From Neptunomonas marina (GTDB taxonomy: Bacteria; Pseudomonadota; Gammaproteobacteria; Pseudomonadales; Balneatricaceae): a stretch of DNA of 64,000 bases. The number at the start of each line of letters is the position of its first letter. Positions within the stretch are counted from its first letter, which is position 1. A program made the translations under genes and the position numbers. Under the pieces are notes generated by a model that saw only the letters and a list, made by a program, of their open reading frames with translations, made no database searches and was not told the DNA's origin. This document shows, one piece after another, positions 1 through 8,643 of this stretch. The DNA is taken from the NCBI RefSeq assembly GCF_004005935.1, contig NZ_SACQ01000005.1, positions 186,001 through 250,000 of the forward strand, written 5' to 3'.

Positions 1-3
1 AGT

Positions 4-453
4 TTAACCGGCCAGTCGGCTTTTCACCAGCTTGGAAACGGTTCCCATATCAGCACGGCCTTGCAGTTGGGGTTTGATCTCAGCCATAAGCTTACCCATA
101 TCCTGCATACCTGATGCGCCAGTTGATGCTACGGCAGCATCGATGATGGCAGTGATTTCTTCGTCTGTTAGCGGTTGCGGCAAGAAAGTTTTAATCACCT
201 CCAGCTCTTGTCGCTCAGAGTCCGCCAAGTCATTGCGGCCCGCTTCTTCAAATTGTGAGATTGAGTCGCGACGCTGTTTCGACATTTTGTCTAGCGTCGC
301 TAATACTCGGGCATCATCTAATTCTATACGCTCATCCACTTCGATGCGTTTGAGCTCGGCCAAAATGAGTCGAACAACACCTAGCGTTTGCTTATCTTTG
401 GCACGCATAGCTGCTTTCATTGCATCGCTAATCTGTTTTTTCAGCGCTGACAT
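4..453 (-). CDS. yqeY: GatB/YqeY domain-containing protein
   Basis: A 149-residue protein that is a full-length match in style to the YqeY family, which shares its helical domain with the C-terminal tail of GatB, the amidotransferase subunit that binds tRNA. The N-terminus reads MSALKKQISDAMKAAMRAKD and a typical KTFLPQPLTDEEI segment lies near residues 88-100. It follows rpsU on the same strand with a 74-nt gap, the order seen in many proteobacteria, where dnaG and rpoD come next. Those would lie beyond the left edge. The exact cellular role of the family is not established. Complete: the stop codon is at positions 4-6. Confidence 0.9.
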   Translation of the reverse strand: MSALKKQISDAMKAAMRAKDKQTLGVVRLILAELKRIEVDERIELDDARVLATLDKMSKQRRDSISQFEEAGRNDLADSERQELEVIKTFLPQPLTDEEITAIIDAAVASTGASGMQDMGKLMAEIKPQLQGRADMGTVSKLVKSRLAG

Positions 454-527
454 TTTGACCTGACCTGTTATTTAAATGATGCTAAATCTCGAAAATATAG
501 TACCTGTGGCCTAGCTAAGCGGGTTGC

Positions 528-743
528 TTAGTAAAGGCGAACACGACGTGCTGCGTCACGCTGAACTTTCTTAGCGTGGCGTTTAACAGCAGCAGCAGCT
601 TTACGCTTACGAACCGATGTTGGCTTCTCGTAAAATTCACGCTTACGTACTTCAGCAAGAACACCTGCTTTTTCGCAAGAACGCTTGAAACGACGAAGAG
701 CTACATCAAATGGCTCGTTTTCTTTTACTTTAACTGCAGGCAT
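528..743 (-). CDS. rpsU: 30S ribosomal protein S21
   Basis: Encodes the 71-residue bS21 protein of the small ribosomal subunit, which sits near the 3' end of 16S rRNA and helps initiation. Sequence and length match the family: N-terminal [20 protein letters not shown], then a very basic tail ([19 protein letters not shown]). It is the first gene of an rpsU-yqeY transcription unit with a strong consensus-like promoter upstream. It is divergent from tsaD, a conserved arrangement in gammaproteobacteria. Confidence 0.98.
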   Translation of the reverse strand: MPAVKVKENEPFDVALRRFKRSCEKAGVLAEVRKREFYEKPTSVRKRKAAAAVKRHAKKVQRDAARRVRLY

Positions 744-815
744 CTGTTTTCCACCTAATTGAATTTAACTAATTTTCGATACTCGTTTGGGCAGGTACCC
801 AGAACGAAGCGCAAA

Positions 816-844
816 ATTTTAAGTGCAGATAGTCTGTTTGTCAA
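816..844 (-). promoter_or_regulatory. Sigma-70 promoter of rpsU
   Basis: On the minus strand a perfect -35 TTGACA (complement of 839-844) is followed by a 17-nt spacer and a -10 TAAAAT (complement of 816-821). The start point would be near 809, giving a leader of about 65 nt before the rpsU ATG at 743. Only one weak mismatch to consensus in the -10 box. No experimental support is available from the sequence alone. Confidence 0.75.
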
Positions 845-922
845 AGTTATATTCGTGAATTCTGCCCAGATTTGATGGATAATAACGCTCCACTTATGAA
901 CAACTAGGTTAGATAACGCGAC

Positions 923-1960
923 ATGAAGGTGCTGGGCATTGAAACCTCTTGTGATGAAACGGGCGTGGCGATTTACGACAGTGAGCATGGGCTACTTGCG
1001 GATACGCTGTATAGCCAAGTAAAAATGCACGCTGAGTATGGCGGCGTGGTGCCAGAGCTGGCGTCCCGTGATCACGTACGTAAGCTACTGCCATTGATCC
1101 GTGAAACGCTGGCCCAAGCTGATCTACAAGGTAGCGATTTGGATGCTGTAGCCTACACGGCAGGCCCTGGGTTGGTTGGCGCGCTGATGGTAGGAGCATC
1201 AACTGGTCGTTCATTGGCAATGGCGTGGGATATACCCGCAATTGGTGTTCATCATATGGAAGGGCACCTGTTGGCGCCGATGCTAGAAGATGAGCCGCCC
1301 GCTTTTCCGTTTGTCGCTCTGCTAGTGAGCGGTGGCCACACTCAGTTGGTTAAAGTCACCGGTATTGGTGCGTATGAGTTGTTGGGTGAGTCCCTAGATG
1401 ATGCAGCTGGCGAGGCCTTTGATAAAGCCGCTAAAATGTTAGGTATGGACTACCCGGGAGGGCCGTTGATTGCGAAGCTCGCTGAGCAAGGTGATCGCAG
1501 TCGTTTTCGCTTTCCACGCCCAATGACCGACCGCCCCGGTTTGGACTTCAGCTTTTCTGGCTTAAAAACATTCACCTTGAATACGATCACTGCACATCGC
1601 GTTGATGGTGTTGTTGATGCTCAAACGCAGGCCGATATTGCAGCGGCTTTTGAGGAAGCCGTTGTTGAAACGTTGGCCATTAAATGTCGCCGCGCATTAC
1701 AAGCAACGGGGCTTAAACAGCTTATTATTGCTGGGGGTGTGAGTGCCAACCAGCGGCTGCGGGAGCGGCTGGCTGAGGTTGTCAAAAAAGAACGTTCAGC
1801 GCTCTTTTATGCTCGGCCGCGGTTTTGTACCGATAATGGTGCGATGATCGCCTTCGCGGGGTGTCAGCGATTACTCGCAGGTCAGGAAAGTGATTTGGTG
1901 ATTGAGGCCAAGCCTCGTTGGCCGATGGATATACTAGCAAAAGTAGAACAAGGCGCGTGA
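923..1960 (+). CDS. tsaD: tRNA N6-adenosine threonylcarbamoyltransferase TsaD
   Basis: TsaD transfers the threonylcarbamoyl group to A37 of ANN-decoding tRNAs, working with TsaB (also in this window, 59.2 kb), TsaE and TsaC. The 345-residue length is standard. It begins [19 protein letters not shown], has the HMEGH motif with metal-ligand histidines at 111 and 115, and the ASKHA-fold VSGGHT motif at 135-140. It is divergent from rpsU and its TGA overlaps the folB ATG by one base (position 1960), so translational coupling is likely. Confidence 0.97.
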   Translation: MKVLGIETSCDETGVAIYDSEHGLLADTLYSQVKMHAEYGGVVPELASRDHVRKLLPLIRETLAQADLQGSDLDAVAYTAGPGLVGALMVGASTGRSLAMAWDIPAIGVHHMEGHLLAPMLEDEPPAFPFVALLVSGGHTQLVKVTGIGAYELLGESLDDAAGEAFDKAAKMLGMDYPGGPLIAKLAEQGDRSRFRFPRPMTDRPGLDFSFSGLKTFTLNTITAHRVDGVVDAQTQADIAAAFEEAVVETLAIKCRRALQATGLKQLIIAGGVSANQRLRERLAEVVKKERSALFYARPRFCTDNGAMIAFAGCQRLLAGQESDLVIEAKPRWPMDILAKVEQGA

Positions 1961-2316
1961 TGGATATTGTTTACATAGCGGGGCTGACCGCAGAGACGGT
2001 GATCGGCATCTACGATTGGGAGCGTGAGATTCGCCAGCAGGTGACACTCGATTTGGAGATGGGTACGGATATCCGGGCTGCGGCAAACACAGAGGATATC
2101 GATAACACCCTGAACTACAAAGCGGTCTCTGATCGGTTGCTGGAGTTTATCGAAGCGAGTGAGTTCCTGCTGGTCGAGACGATGGCCGAAGAGATTGCCT
2201 CGCTGGTTATGCAAGAGTTTGGTGTGAGCTGGTTAAGGTTGAAGCTTGGTAAGCCTGGGGCGATACCCCAAGCTCAAAGTGTTGGCGTTATTATTGAACG
2301 TGGGAATCGTGGCTAA
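1960..2316 (+). CDS. folB: Dihydroneopterin aldolase
   Basis: FolB cleaves 7,8-dihydroneopterin to 6-hydroxymethyl-dihydropterin and glycolaldehyde in folate synthesis. The 118-residue product starts [20 protein letters not shown], typical of the family, and ends in the usual hydrophobic GVIIERG strand. A longer in-frame start at 1918 exists but lies deep within tsaD, so the ATG at 1960, overlapping the tsaD stop, is chosen. The next gene, folK, catalyses the following step and also overlaps by one base. Confidence 0.95.
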   Translation: MDIVYIAGLTAETVIGIYDWEREIRQQVTLDLEMGTDIRAAANTEDIDNTLNYKAVSDRLLEFIEASEFLLVETMAEEIASLVMQEFGVSWLRLKLGKPGAIPQAQSVGVIIERGNRG

Positions 2317-2837
2317 TGGCGCAAGTCTATTTGAGTTTGGGCTCTAATATTGATCGTTATAAACACATAAGCGCTGCGCTTGATGCGCTCGCTGAGCTGT
2401 TTGGTGAGCTAGATATATCTTCGGTTTTTGAAAGTGAAGCCGTCGGTTTTAATGGCAACCCCTTCTTGAACCTAGCGGTAGGTGTAACAACCGATCTTTC
2501 GGTCGGGGAGTTGTTGAGTGTGCTTAAGGCGATTGAAGACAATAATGGACGTACCCGAGGGGGCGCTAAGTTTGCCCCGCGAACACTTGATATCGATATC
2601 CTAACTTACGATGAGCGAGTGGGCGATATTGATGGTGTGCAACTGCCGCGTGACGAAATACTTTACAACGCGTTTGTACTTTGGCCATTAGCTGAGATTG
2701 CGCCGCGCGATTATCATCCTATTGAACAGCAGACCTACAGCGCGCTCTGGCAAGCCTATGATAAGCAGCAAAAGCTGAAACCCGTCGCTTTTACGTGGCG
2801 TGCCCGTTCCATTTCAAACGAGCGTGCTCGTATTTAA
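2316..2837 (+). CDS. folK: 2-amino-4-hydroxy-6-hydroxymethyldihydropteridine pyrophosphokinase
   Basis: HPPK, which uses ATP to pyrophosphorylate 6-hydroxymethyl-dihydropterin, the step after FolB in folate synthesis. The 173-residue protein has the N-terminal YLSLGSNI motif and the signature PRTLDIDIL, which carries the Mg-binding aspartates, near residues 88-96. It is the third gene of the tsaD-folB-folK unit, joined to folB by an ATAATG-type one-base overlap, and converges on cca with only 9 nt between the stop codons. Confidence 0.97.
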   Translation: MAQVYLSLGSNIDRYKHISAALDALAELFGELDISSVFESEAVGFNGNPFLNLAVGVTTDLSVGELLSVLKAIEDNNGRTRGGAKFAPRTLDIDILTYDERVGDIDGVQLPRDEILYNAFVLWPLAEIAPRDYHPIEQQTYSALWQAYDKQQKLKPVAFTWRARSISNERARI

Positions 2838-2846
2838 TAGACCAAG

Positions 2847-3953
2847 TCAGCTATGGCACAGCATCAGTTGTTGCTTGCGAATCTCTTGCCCTAGCTGCGC
2901 GCCTTTAAAGCCCTGCTGGATCAAACTCTTTGGGTCAATTTCGGCGATTTTTTGTAGTAGAGGCTCGATAGTATTCACCGCGTTTAGCGGGCTATTCAGG
3001 GCTGTGGCTAGGTTACGGCAGGCTGCTAAAATAGCGTTGAGCCGCTCTGGGCGTCTGATCAGGTCCAGTGCTTGGATTGTTTCTAGCCGCTGCTCTGGTG
3101 AAAGACTTTCCCATTGTGTCAGTGCCGGGTAAGCAGTTGCTACCTGTTGTGTTAAGTCGCGGTAGGCATTGGGCATACGCAGCTTTTCGTACAGAGTCTC
3201 GAAAGAGGTACGGGTATGCAGCTGCGCCAAATAGGCGAAACTAGCAAAGCGGACTGGGCCTCCGGTTTGCTCAGAAAAGGTTGCGGCTAATGCGTGTGCC
3301 GCTTGATGCTCAGCTACCTGCCCAAGACATCCAAACAGCTTCTCTGCCGCGTGGCTATCTGCCAGTACCGTGAAAAAGGTTAGGGGTGAGCGCTCCATAA
3401 TGGCTCGCTCTAGCTCTTGCCAAACGCGCTCTTTGGTTAAATGCTCTAGTTCGTCCCCAGAAGCAATTCTTTGCATCAGCTGAATAGTCTCAGGCGCCAC
3501 CTGAAAACCAAGATGAGCATAACGAGCTGCGAAACGTGCCACGCGCAGTACCCGTAAAGGGTCTTCTTCAAATGCTGGTGAAACATGTCGCAAGGTGCGG
3601 TTTGCTAAGTCTTGTTGGCCCTTAAAGGGATCGATGATCACGCCTGCGCTGTCTTGTGCCATCGCATTGATGGTCAAGTCTCGGCGAGATAGATCTTCCT
3701 CGAGGGTGACATCAGGCGAAGCATGATACTTAAAGCCTTTGTAGCCTTTACCGCTCTTTCGCTCGGTCCGCGCTAGCGCATACTCTTCGCTAGTATCGGG
3801 ATGTAAAAAGACGGGAAAGTCAGCGCCAACCGGCTTAAAGCCTTGGTTGAGCATCTCTTCTGGTGTCGCACCGACGACAACCCAATCGCGATCGTATACG
3901 GGATAGCCGAGCAGTTGATCGCGGACCGCACCGCCGACAAGGTAAATCTGCAT
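2847..3953 (-). CDS. cca: CCA tRNA nucleotidyltransferase
   Basis: Adds or repairs the 3' CCA of tRNAs. The 368-residue product has the class II polymerase-beta-type head: VGGAVRD near residues 6-12, catalytic DRD at 21-23 and the [11 protein letters not shown] motif. At 368 residues it is shorter than the E. coli enzyme, and I see no HD phosphohydrolase motif in the C-terminal half, so it is probably a head-plus-RNA-binding version. The start at 3953 (MQIYLVGG) is chosen over the upstream ATG at 4031, which lies inside glpE. Last gene of the long lptD-to-cca minus-strand series, 4 nt after glpE. Confidence 0.94.
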   Translation of the reverse strand: MQIYLVGGAVRDQLLGYPVYDRDWVVVGATPEEMLNQGFKPVGADFPVFLHPDTSEEYALARTERKSGKGYKGFKYHASPDVTLEEDLSRRDLTINAMAQDSAGVIIDPFKGQQDLANRTLRHVSPAFEEDPLRVLRVARFAARYAHLGFQVAPETIQLMQRIASGDELEHLTKERVWQELERAIMERSPLTFFTVLADSHAAEKLFGCLGQVAEHQAAHALAATFSEQTGGPVRFASFAYLAQLHTRTSFETLYEKLRMPNAYRDLTQQVATAYPALTQWESLSPEQRLETIQALDLIRRPERLNAILAACRNLATALNSPLNAVNTIEPLLQKIAEIDPKSLIQQGFKGAQLGQEIRKQQLMLCHS

Positions 3954-3957
3954 CGAC

Positions 3958-4275
3958 TTAGCGCTCAATACGATCAGCGCAGCGTAGCGACCATGCTTCA
4001 AAACCGCCATCAAGACTATAAACAGTCTCAAAGCCTTGATGGTTTAAGTATTGTGCGGCGGACATGCTACTGATGCCATGGTAGCAGCATACGATGAGGG
4101 GTTTGTCTAAGTCCGCTTGGCTGATATAAGCATGCAAGTTGTCGTTGTTGAGGTTAACTGACCCCGGGATACGCCCAGCTGCAAAACTTTGCGGGTCACG
4201 TATATCTGCGATAGCCGCGCCGTTATCGATGATCTCCTGAGCTTGTTCAACGGTAATGCACGTGTAGTTATCCAT
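3958..4275 (-). CDS. glpE: Thiosulfate sulfurtransferase GlpE (single-domain rhodanese)
   Basis: A 105-residue single rhodanese domain that transfers sulfane sulfur from thiosulfate to cyanide or thiol acceptors. The active-site loop reads CCYHGISS with the predicted catalytic cysteine at residue 64, close to the CCYHG loop of E. coli GlpE. The upstream [19 protein letters not shown] segment is the usual CH2A motif. It lies between apaH and cca on the same strand, a position it also has in pseudomonads. No link to glycerol metabolism is visible here. Confidence 0.92.
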   Translation of the reverse strand: MDNYTCITVEQAQEIIDNGAAIADIRDPQSFAAGRIPGSVNLNNDNLHAYISQADLDKPLIVCCYHGISSMSAAQYLNHQGFETVYSLDGGFEAWSLRCADRIER

Positions 4276-4304
4276 GGGGAACCTCGATATTCAGCAGTGA
4301 TCGG

Positions 4305-5120
4305 TTACTTAGATTGCGCGCTGGGAACAGAGAAGCGCTGCTTATCTTCAAGGCGCATGGCAGTGAGACGTTCGCCCCAAACACACCCTGTATCTAAAGC
4401 ATATACATGGGGGGCGTCGGCTTTGCCTTCAAGGGCTGCCCAGTGACCAAATACAATGTTTTGTTCAGCCGCTTTGCGGTTAGGTTGCTTAAACCAAGGC
4501 AAGAAGCCGTCCGGTTGGGTTTCCAACCCCCCTTTAGAGGCAAACTCAAGATCGCCTTCTGCGGTACAAAAGCGCATGCGGGTGAAATAGTTAGTAATAA
4601 CTCGAAAGCGCTCCCAGCTTTCCAGCTTGCTCGACCAGCGCGTGGGTTGATTTCCGTACATATGCTTGAAGAAGTCGGTAGCGCGAGGCGAGCGAAGGGT
4701 GTTTTCCACTTCGTTGGCTAACAGGCTAGCTTTCTCGACGCTCCACTTTGGCGGAACGCCCGCGTGCGTCATCACGCAGTTGAGGTCTGGATCGTAGTGC
4801 AGCAACGGTTGCTGCTGCAGCCACTGCATCAAGTCGTTACGGTCAGGTGCGTCCAGAATGGCGTCTAATGTGTCGCTGCGTTTGGTGCGCGCTAGGCCAT
4901 GATGCACAGCGAGCAGGTGCAAGTCATGATTGCCGAGCACGGTCACTGCTTGAGTGCCGAGCGAGCGAACATAACGTAAGGTCTCGAGGGATTTGGGGCC
5001 GCGGTTAACTAGGTCACCACAAAACCAAAGGGTATCTTCAGGTTGGAGATCTAGACTGCTAACGAGCGCTTGTAGCTCGTCATAGCAGCCTTGTACGTCA
5101 CCAATAGCGTAAGTAGCCAT
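4305..5120 (-). CDS. apaH: Bis(5'-nucleosyl)-tetraphosphatase (symmetrical) ApaH
   Basis: Hydrolyses Ap4A to two ADP and can remove dinucleoside-polyphosphate caps from RNA. The 271-residue protein has calcineurin-like metallophosphatase motifs in order: GDVQGCYDEL near the start, GDLVNRGP and GNHDLHLLAV. The usual E. coli GDVHGC is GDVQGC here, a variant I recall from other pseudomonad-like ApaH proteins, so this is not evidence of loss. It lies downstream of apaG, as in E. coli. Confidence 0.96.
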   Translation of the reverse strand: MATYAIGDVQGCYDELQALVSSLDLQPEDTLWFCGDLVNRGPKSLETLRYVRSLGTQAVTVLGNHDLHLLAVHHGLARTKRSDTLDAILDAPDRNDLMQWLQQQPLLHYDPDLNCVMTHAGVPPKWSVEKASLLANEVENTLRSPRATDFFKHMYGNQPTRWSSKLESWERFRVITNYFTRMRFCTAEGDLEFASKGGLETQPDGFLPWFKQPNRKAAEQNIVFGHWAALEGKADAPHVYALDTGCVWGERLTAMRLEDKQRFSVPSAQSK

Positions 5121-5145
5121 CTGTTAGCTCAATGTGAAAGCGCGA

Positions 5146-5532
5146 TTAATGTAGTGCGTTAGGTCGGGCCAATGTAAACGGCGGGATAGGCGCTTGGAAA
5201 GCATCCCCGTCTGCTGTTTCCATATTGTAGTGACCGAACATGCTGCCAACATGTGTCGCTAGAACGGTTCCGCTGGTGTATTGGTAGCTGTGGTTAGGTT
5301 GGATAACGGGCTGTTCTCCAACCACGCCTTCGCCCTCGATCTCTTGCACATGCTCATTGCCATCGGTCACAACCCAACGGCGGCTCAATAGCTGCACGGG
5401 CTGGGTGTGGTCGTTGGTGATCGTAATCTCATAAGAGAATACAAAACGGTGCGCTTCAGGATCAGATTGCTCAGGCAGAAAGCGAGTCGCGACATCTATT
5501 TTGATCAGGTTGCTAGGGTCAAGTTGGTCCAT
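5146..5532 (-). CDS. apaG: ApaG domain protein (Co2+/Mg2+ efflux-associated)
   Basis: A 128-residue ApaG protein with a fibronectin-III-like beta fold. Recognisable segments are RFVFSYEITITN, LLSRRWVVTDGN and GTVLATHVGSMFGHY, with the family's conserved glycines. The molecular function of ApaG is unsettled; it has been linked to cobalt resistance and magnesium efflux in Salmonella. It lies between rsmA and apaH on the minus strand with short gaps (9 nt and 25 nt), consistent with one operon. Confidence 0.95.
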   Translation of the reverse strand: MDQLDPSNLIKIDVATRFLPEQSDPEAHRFVFSYEITITNDHTQPVQLLSRRWVVTDGNEHVQEIEGEGVVGEQPVIQPNHSYQYTSGTVLATHVGSMFGHYNMETADGDAFQAPIPPFTLARPNALH

Positions 5533-5541
5533 GGGGTGCTC

Positions 5542-6351
5542 TTATTGCGTTGAACTAAGTTGATCTGCGATCACAATAAAGTCGGCGATCGTTAGGCGTT
5601 CCGGACGTAATGTCGGATCAATGCCGATCTCTTCAAGCTTATCTGCACTGATCAGCTCTTTCAAATTGTTGCGCAAAGTTTTACGGCGCTGGGTGAACGC
5701 GGTGGTGACCACTCGCTTCAACATGGTGAGATCCTGTGCAACATGAGGCAGCGTTTTATGCGGTGTTAGGCGCACAATGGCAGAATCCACTTTCGGAATA
5801 GGGTCGAACGCTTCCGGCGGTACAATAAACAGCGGCTCAACGTCACAGTAATACTGCGCCATGATGCCTAGGCGGCCGTAGTTGTTATCGCCGGGCTTCG
5901 CCGCGAGGCGGTCAACCACCTCTTTTTGCAGCATGAAGTGCATATCGAGAATATCACCCGCGTGACTTAGCAAGTGAAAAATGAGCTGAGTCGAGATGTT
6001 GTAGGGCAAGTTACCAACAATTCGCAGTGGGCGATCATCATCTTGGCGCAGTTCATTGAAGTCAAACTTCATGGCGTCGGCTTCAAAGATGCGAAACTTA
6101 TCTTCGTAGCGGAAAAATTTAGTACGTAAGATGGGCGGCAGGTCACGGTCTAGCTCAATCGCATCAAGTGCGCCGGCTTCGCTCAAAATCTCTTCAGTGA
6201 GTGCGCCAAGGCCGGGGCCAATCTCCACCATGTGATCGCTCGGGTGCGGTGCAATTGAGCGAATGATCTGGCGAATAATGCCCTGGTCTTGCAGGAAATT
6301 CTGGCCAAAGCGTTTACGCGCTTTGTGTTTAATGGGTTTCTTGGCGCTCAT
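5542..6351 (-). CDS. rsmA: 16S rRNA (A1518/A1519-N6)-dimethyltransferase RsmA (KsgA)
   Basis: Dimethylates two adjacent adenosines in the 3' terminal hairpin of 16S rRNA late in 30S assembly. The 269-residue protein has KRFGQNFLQD, the SAM-binding EIGPGLGALTE and the catalytic NLPYNIS motif. The ATG at 6351 (MSAKKPIKHKARKRFGQ) is preferred over the upstream in-frame start at 6420, which would add an unconserved segment. Its start overlaps the end of pdxA by 23 nt, as is common for this operon. Confidence 0.97.
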   Translation of the reverse strand: MSAKKPIKHKARKRFGQNFLQDQGIIRQIIRSIAPHPSDHMVEIGPGLGALTEEILSEAGALDAIELDRDLPPILRTKFFRYEDKFRIFEADAMKFDFNELRQDDDRPLRIVGNLPYNISTQLIFHLLSHAGDILDMHFMLQKEVVDRLAAKPGDNNYGRLGIMAQYYCDVEPLFIVPPEAFDPIPKVDSAIVRLTPHKTLPHVAQDLTMLKRVVTTAFTQRRKTLRNNLKELISADKLEEIGIDPTLRPERLTIADFIVIADQLSSTQ

Positions 6352-7348
6352 GAATACTCTTTGCTTTGTTACGTGCCATATCGCTGGCATATTGGATAGC
6401 AAGACGCAGGCTACCTGCATCCGCTCGGCCGGTTCCGGCCAAATCTAGGGCTGTGCCATGATCAACGGAGGTTCGAATAATCGGCATACCTAAGGTGATG
6501 TTTACGGCGTTTCCGAAACCTTTGTACTTCAATACGGGCAAGCCCTGGTCGTGATACATCGTAAGCGCAGCGTCGCAGGTTTCTAGGTATTTGGGTGTAA
6601 AAAGGGTATCGGCTGGCAATGGGCCAGTCAGTTTCAGGCCTTGTGCCCGCAACGTTGCCAATGTTGGCTCGATCGTTGTTTGCTCTTCGTGCCCAAGGTG
6701 TCCACTCTCGCCAGCGTGGGGGTTTAAGCCCGCCACCAAAATATGTGGATCAGCGATGCCAAAATCTTGCTTTAGCGAGGTGTGAAGCACCGTTACTACG
6801 TCTGTTAAACGCTCAGGTGTGATCGCCGCAGATACAGCCGATAGCGGCAGATGAGTCGTGACAAGCGCCACGCGAAGCCCCTCTGTAGCCAGCATCATAA
6901 CAACCTGAGGTGTTTGTGTGATCGCCTCGAAGTACTCAGTATGCCCGGTAAATGCAATACCGCCCTCGTTGATAACACCCTTGTGTACCGGTGCTGTAAC
7001 GATGGCATCGAAGCGCCCAGCTAGGCTCTCTTCAGCCGCGATGCGCAATGTCTCGACGACGTAGGCTGCATTATCAGGGTTAAGCTCACCGGCAACGGCA
7101 GGGCGTTTCAGTTCAACCGGATAAACCTTGATAGTGCGAGGGATATGCGGCGTCGGTTCGGTATCAAATGTGCAGCGCTCTATCGCAATCGGTAAGTTGA
7201 GCTGGCGTGCTCTTGTGATCAGCAGTTCTGGGTCACAAATGGCGATCAGCTCATCTGAATATGCCTGTTGCGCAATCATGATAACCAAGTCTGGACCGAT
7301 GCCCGCCGGCTCTCCGACGGTAATAGCGATGCGTTTACATTGACTCAT
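6329..7348 (-). CDS. pdxA: 4-hydroxythreonine-4-phosphate dehydrogenase
   Basis: PdxA oxidises 4-phosphohydroxy-L-threonine in the DXP-dependent pyridoxal phosphate pathway. The 339-residue product begins MSQCKRIAITVGEPAGIGPD and contains the metal-binding histidine segments GHTEYF and MYHDQGLPVLKY plus RTSVDHGTALDLAG. It overlaps surA by a single base at 7348 and rsmA by 23 nt, matching the surA-pdxA-rsmA order of E. coli and Pseudomonas. Confidence 0.97.
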   Translation of the reverse strand: MSQCKRIAITVGEPAGIGPDLVIMIAQQAYSDELIAICDPELLITRARQLNLPIAIERCTFDTEPTPHIPRTIKVYPVELKRPAVAGELNPDNAAYVVETLRIAAEESLAGRFDAIVTAPVHKGVINEGGIAFTGHTEYFEAITQTPQVVMMLATEGLRVALVTTHLPLSAVSAAITPERLTDVVTVLHTSLKQDFGIADPHILVAGLNPHAGESGHLGHEEQTTIEPTLATLRAQGLKLTGPLPADTLFTPKYLETCDAALTMYHDQGLPVLKYKGFGNAVNITLGMPIIRTSVDHGTALDLAGTGRADAGSLRLAIQYASDMARNKAKSIHERQETH

Positions 7349-8643
7349 CAGTTCTTAATCTCAACATAGGCTTGTGAGCGCAGCTCGCGCAGCCAGTTCG
7401 CAAGTTCTTCATCAAACTTACGCTTACTGATGGCGGCTTTGGCCTGTGACTCTTGCATCTCATCGCCCATGTTTTTGGTACGGCGGTCTTCAACTTCGAG
7501 GATGTGCCAACCGAAACGCGATTGGAAAGGTTCACTAATTTGGCCGGGTTCAGAGCGTGTCATAACCTGTTCAAACTCCGGTACCATTTGGCCTGGAGAC
7601 GCCCAGCCCAACGCACCGCCTTCAGAGCCGCTACCTTTGTCATCGCTCAGTTCGCGGGCAATTTCATCAAACGGCTCACCTTGTTGTAGACGGTTGTAGA
7701 TACGGTCGATCAAGCGCTTAGCCTGCGCAGGTGAGCGGATTTCGCTCGGCTTAATCAAAATGTGGCGCACTTTGGTTTGATTAACTAGTTCTACCGCGCC
7801 ACCGCGCGTGTCGCGTACTTGTGCGATATAAAATCCGCTTGGCGCACGAATCGGGGTGCTGATCTCACCGCTATTCAGGTCGGCCACCGCTTCAGCCAAG
7901 GGCTCTGGGAGTTCATTCAGGCGTCTCCAGCCCATATCACCGCCGTTGAGTGCGTTCGGGGCATCGGAGGATGCAATCGCAACATCCGCAAAATCGGCGC
8001 CTGCACGTAACTCTGTAGCGATCTCGTCAATGCGAGTTTTCGCGTCTTGAATCGCTTGCGGCGATGCCTCTTGCGGCAGAGCCGCAAGGATGATGCTCAA
8101 TAGAACTTCAACCTGTTGGTTGGCATTCGAGTTCTGCTTGAGATAGTTGCGGATCTCTTGGTCAGAAACACGAATACGGCGGTTGACGTTACTTTGCTGG
8201 ACTTGGGTCACAAGCATTTCGTTGCGGATCTGTTCGCGTGCGGCTTCGTAATTCTGCCCTTCAGCAATGAGTGCTTGGCGAAACTGCGGCACGGTCATGC
8301 CGTTGCGTGAAGCGATCGACTCAACGGCTTGGTTGAGCTGACGATCCGAGATACGGATACCTTGGCGCTCTGCAAGCTGTTTCAGCAAGCTATCAAGCAC
8401 GAGACGATCCATCACCTGTGAGCGCAGTACTTGCGGATTGGGGACAAGCTGCCCTCGCGCTTGTACGCGCTGAGTCACCAAAGCGAGGCGCTGTGTAAAC
8501 TCAGACTCAAGGATGATGTCGTTATTTACGATCGCAGCAACGCCATCGAGGGCGATCCGCTCGGCATAGGCCGCAGGGCTGGCGATGAATGCCGACGTGA
8601 TCGCGACAAGGCTGTAGCGGCGCAGTTGCTTAATAATACTCAT
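7348..8643 (-). CDS. surA: Periplasmic chaperone and peptidyl-prolyl isomerase SurA
   Basis: SurA escorts unfolded outer-membrane proteins, including its operon neighbour LptD, across the periplasm to the BAM complex. The 431-residue protein has a signal peptide ending about SPAAYA-E, an N-terminal chaperone region, and two parvulin (PPIC) domains, recognisable at VEVLLSIILAALP... and VRHILIKPSEIRSP...GGALGWASPGQMVPEF. The start at 8643 (MSIIKQLRRYS) follows a GAAGAG ribosome binding site. An ATG at 8664 is the alternative. The start codon lies within the last codons of lptD. Confidence 0.95.
   Translation of the reverse strand: MSIIKQLRRYSLVAITSAFIASPAAYAERIALDGVAAIVNNDIILESEFTQRLALVTQRVQARGQLVPNPQVLRSQVMDRLVLDSLLKQLAERQGIRISDRQLNQAVESIASRNGMTVPQFRQALIAEGQNYEAAREQIRNEMLVTQVQQSNVNRRIRVSDQEIRNYLKQNSNANQQVEVLLSIILAALPQEASPQAIQDAKTRIDEIATELRAGADFADVAIASSDAPNALNGGDMGWRRLNELPEPLAEAVADLNSGEISTPIRAPSGFYIAQVRDTRGGAVELVNQTKVRHILIKPSEIRSPAQAKRLIDRIYNRLQQGEPFDEIARELSDDKGSGSEGGALGWASPGQMVPEFEQVMTRSEPGQISEPFQSRFGWHILEVEDRRTKNMGDEMQESQAKAAISKRKFDEELANWLRELRSQAYVEIKN

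Noticed and set aside
32-463. 143-residue plus-strand ORF opposite yqeY
   Set aside because: It is the mirror of a clearly conserved gene; Ser/Arg/Ala-rich composition is typical of antisense frames.
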